From an uncultured Eubacteriales bacterium (GTDB taxonomy: Bacteria > Bacillota_I > Bacilli_A > RF39 > UBA660), in contig ONWZ01000014.1 in the NCBI GenBank assembly GCA_900321645.1, positions 1 to 7,472 on the forward strand: a DNA stretch of 7,472 nt. Reading direction: 5' to 3'. Made by a program: the position numbers and the translations under genes. Positions 6,061 to 7,472 of the stretch are shown here, one piece after another; the stretch's first letter is position 1; the number at the start of each line of letters is the position of its first letter. The notes beneath the pieces are model-generated. The model made no database searches. It saw nothing but the letters and a program-made list of their open reading frames with translations, and was not told the DNA's origin.

Positions 6061-6975
6061 ATGCGATACGTTACATTATTTCTTGGTATCGTAGCAATTA
6101 GTTTAGTAACCTTAGTTCATTTCTATCCTGATGAAGTCAATGATTTTATTGATGAACACATCTTAAAAAAAGAATATGTCGTAGCTACTGCTAATGACTA
6201 TTATCTCGATAATGACTATGACTATATTCAAAATTATACCGATGATGTTTCTAATAAACAAGAATTATTAGACTATATCTATTATGTAATTAATACCGGA
6301 GCTGATTATGCTGATGGTGAATGTAAAAAAGAATATAAAGATTGTGTCAAAGATCTACAACAAATTGCTGATGATACTGAAACCTTATCAGTTATGAATA
6401 ATTTTGTTCATCCATATAATAGTTTTAAAACAATTTCCTTTACTTATACTGAAAAAGGTGATTTTTCTCTAACGATTGAACACGTCTATAGTAAAGAAGA
6501 AATTGCTGAATTAAACTATATTGTCGATAAAAAAATCAATGATTTAATAACTACTAGTATGACTACCAAAGATAAGATAAAAGCAATACATGATTATGTT
6601 ATTAATAACACTGAATATGATAAATTAAAGAGTGATAATATTGGTGATACTACTTATAAATCAAATACTGCATATGGTGTCTTAATTCAAGGCTATGGCA
6701 TATGTAGCGGTTATGCTGATACCATATCAATCTTCCTAGATAAATTAGATATTGAAAACTATAAAATCAGTAATGATTCTCATATTTGGAATTTAGTATA
6801 TGTAAATGGTCTATGGAAACACTTAGATGCTACTTGGGATGATCCAATCAGTGAGTATAATGCTAATAGAGATACCTATTTCTTAATTAGTTCTGATGAA
6901 TTAGCAAATCTAAAAGATGATACCCACTCTTTTAACAAAGATATCTATACAGAAGCATTTAAAAACTTCGATTAA
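6061..6975 (+). CDS. Membrane-anchored transglutaminase-like (Cys-His-Asp) protein
   Basis: A 304-residue protein with one N-terminal membrane segment (about 4-21, no cleavage site seen) and an extracytoplasmic body. Residues about 165-262 form a transglutaminase-like core with an intact triad: Cys215 (GYGICSGYA), His241 (SHIWNLVYVNG) and Asp256 (HLDATWDDP). The preceding helix, IKAIHDYVINNTEY (173-186), is also typical. Bacterial members of this papain-like superfamily are often proteases or peptide/peptidoglycan-modifying enzymes rather than crosslinkers, so the reaction cannot be told from sequence. The linker (about 40-160) is rich in Tyr and Asp and contains Cys88 and Cys95, which could form a disulfide. 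It lies 9 bp after the LysM lipoprotein gene, giving a two-gene operon with a shared cell-envelope theme. The stop codon lies in the loop of the terminator hairpin. Confidence 0.88.
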   Translation: MRYVTLFLGIVAISLVTLVHFYPDEVNDFIDEHILKKEYVVATANDYYLDNDYDYIQNYTDDVSNKQELLDYIYYVINTGADYADGECKKEYKDCVKDLQQIADDTETLSVMNNFVHPYNSFKTISFTYTEKGDFSLTIEHVYSKEEIAELNYIVDKKINDLITTSMTTKDKIKAIHDYVINNTEYDKLKSDNIGDTTYKSNTAYGVLIQGYGICSGYADTISIFLDKLDIENYKISNDSHIWNLVYVNGLWKHLDATWDDPISEYNANRDTYFLISSDELANLKDDTHSFNKDIYTEAFKNFD

Positions 6976-6990
6976 ATCGAAGTTCTTTTT
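6961..6990. terminator. Bidirectional intrinsic terminator
   Basis: A perfect 9-bp stem, AACTTCGAT (6964-6972) with ATCGAAGTT (6976-6984), closes a 3-nt loop that is the TAA stop of the transglutaminase-like gene. It is followed by C and five T on the plus strand. The five A at 6961-6965 supply a T-tract on the minus strand, so it can also end transcription of the converging pseudogene. Confidence 0.85.
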
Positions 6991-7404
6991 CTATTCCACA
7001 ACATATGGATTAGTACTAATACCAGTTCCACCACTAATCTTGGTCCCAGGTTTTAATGAAACTGCGGGACGGACACCACCGGTGCTAGTTGTTCTTACTA
7101 TTTTCCAACAGAATCCTGCAAATAAGGCATTATTGTTATCAACGGCTCCACGATAGTAATAGATGGGATAAGGATCATTTTCAGTACCTACCCTTAGATA
7201 TATTTCTTTACCATTAGTATCTGATGAGATAGCATTCCAGTTAATACCAGTTGAGGCCGTTACATAAGTACTTGATGTATTACCGGATAGTTATTGACAT
7301 TTGTACAATTACTTGTACATTTGGCTACGCCAAGAAAGCCACGCAAAAGTACCAGCAATTACTACTAGTGCTAGGGAAATAATAATCTTATTGGTTTTTT
7401 CCAT
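6991..7404 (-). pseudogene. Decayed surface-protein gene, frameshifted and probably internally deleted
   Basis: Read on the minus strand, an ATG at 7404 opens a 31-codon frame: MEKTNK, a membrane segment (IIISLALVVIAGTFAWL), then TAA at 7311-7309. Homologous-looking sequence continues in a second frame (GFLGVAKC to NNYP, with a CTSNCTN repeat) and, after another shift near 7282-7284, in a third frame with no nearby start. The third frame runs 96 codons to TAG at 6993-6991. It contains NDPYPIYYYRGAVDNNNALF, then AGFCWKIVRTTSTGG, then VRPAVSLKPGTKISGGTG and a NPYVVE end. From memory, the YYYRG/CWKIVRTT block and the RPVVSLKPGT tail occur in a paralogous surface-protein family of uncultured Firmicutes/Mollicutes, normally separated by a longer middle. 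That points to two frameshifts plus an internal deletion. No function is assigned. Confidence 0.7.
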
Positions 7405-7410
7405 ATTAAT

Positions 7411-7417
7411 CTCCTTT
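7411..7417 (-). promoter_or_regulatory. Surviving ribosome binding site of the pseudogene
   Basis: AAAGGAG on the minus strand, 6 nt before the ATG at 7404. It marks the original start even though the reading frame downstream is broken. The remaining bases, 7418-7472, are AT-rich upstream DNA with no convincing promoter and no gene. Confidence 0.6.
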
Positions 7418-7472
7418 AATTGTTGACACTATGTCTTATCATATAGGTATCATTTTCTAATTTACCAAATAA

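Noticed and set aside
6917..7156. Open plus-strand frame of 79 codons over the terminator and pseudogene
   Set aside because: It overlaps the end of the transglutaminase-like gene out of frame, crosses a strong terminator, and is antisense to recognisable pseudogene coding sequence.
7301..7319. TTGTACA direct repeat as a regulatory or recombination site
   Set aside because: It is explained by repeated Cys-Thr codons (CTSNCTN) in the second frame of the pseudogene.
7438..7443. TATGAT on the minus strand as a -10 for the pseudogene
   Set aside because: No reasonable -35 at 16-18 bp; only TTGGTA at 19 bp. Too weak in AT-rich DNA.
7423..7453. Perfect TTGACA on the plus strand with TATCAT downstream
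   Set aside because: The spacer is 19 bp, the -10 is imperfect and no plus-strand gene starts before the window ends; not enough for a promoter call.
1..7472. CRISPR array, tRNA, rRNA or riboswitch
   Set aside because: No regularly spaced repeats, no cloverleaf or rRNA-like segments, and the intergenic spaces (at most 124 bp, AT-rich) hold no recognisable aptamer.

Overview
The window looks like chromosomal DNA from a low-GC, Gram-positive-derived bacterium, probably an uncultured gut-type member of the Bacilli/Erysipelotrichia/RF39 (Mollicutes-related) assemblage. The evidence is very AT-rich DNA, Lys/Asn/Ile/Asp-rich proteins, Shine-Dalgarno (SD) sites of AGGTGA and AGGAGG type, a lipobox lipoprotein, and close gene packing with short overlaps. 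Tryptophan is written TGG and TGA serves as a stop (positions 981-983), so the standard bacterial code applies and a Mycoplasma-type code does not. The taxon is inferred from sequence style, not from a marker gene.

Left block (1-4469, all minus strand): rnc (RNase III), then an ABC-2 type exporter (ATPase and permease, NatAB/YhaQP style), an unrecognised 211-residue protein, a Xer tyrosine recombinase, and the first 32 codons of a thymidine kinase that runs off the left edge. Gaps are 9 and 15 bp, and three junctions overlap (8, 1 and 4 bp), so this looks like one translationally coupled operon. A weak promoter candidate lies upstream of rnc, just past the terminator of the preceding gene.

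Middle (4470-5049): a 123-residue membrane-anchored protein with two dockerin/EF-hand-like calcium loops is transcribed on the minus strand and ends in its own intrinsic terminator. Its promoter and that of the next operon are divergent within a 124-bp intergenic region. A Fur/Zur-box-like imperfect palindrome sits between the -35 and -10 of the rightward promoter.

Right block (5050-6975, plus strand): a two-gene envelope operon. The first gene encodes a lipoprotein with the fold pattern of a zinc/manganese ABC substrate-binding protein (ZnuA/TroA), but the usual metal-binding histidines are missing and a LysM peptidoglycan-binding domain is inserted in the C-terminal lobe. The second encodes a membrane-anchored transglutaminase-like (Cys-His-Asp) protein. 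The operon ends in a strong bidirectional hairpin. With the divergent dockerin-like protein, it forms a cluster of three surface proteins and is the most unusual part of the window.

Right edge (6991-7404, minus strand): a decayed surface-protein gene with a good SD and start plus an N-terminal membrane segment, two frameshifts, and a C-terminal half that appears to have lost its middle. The last 68 bp hold its upstream region and no recognisable gene.
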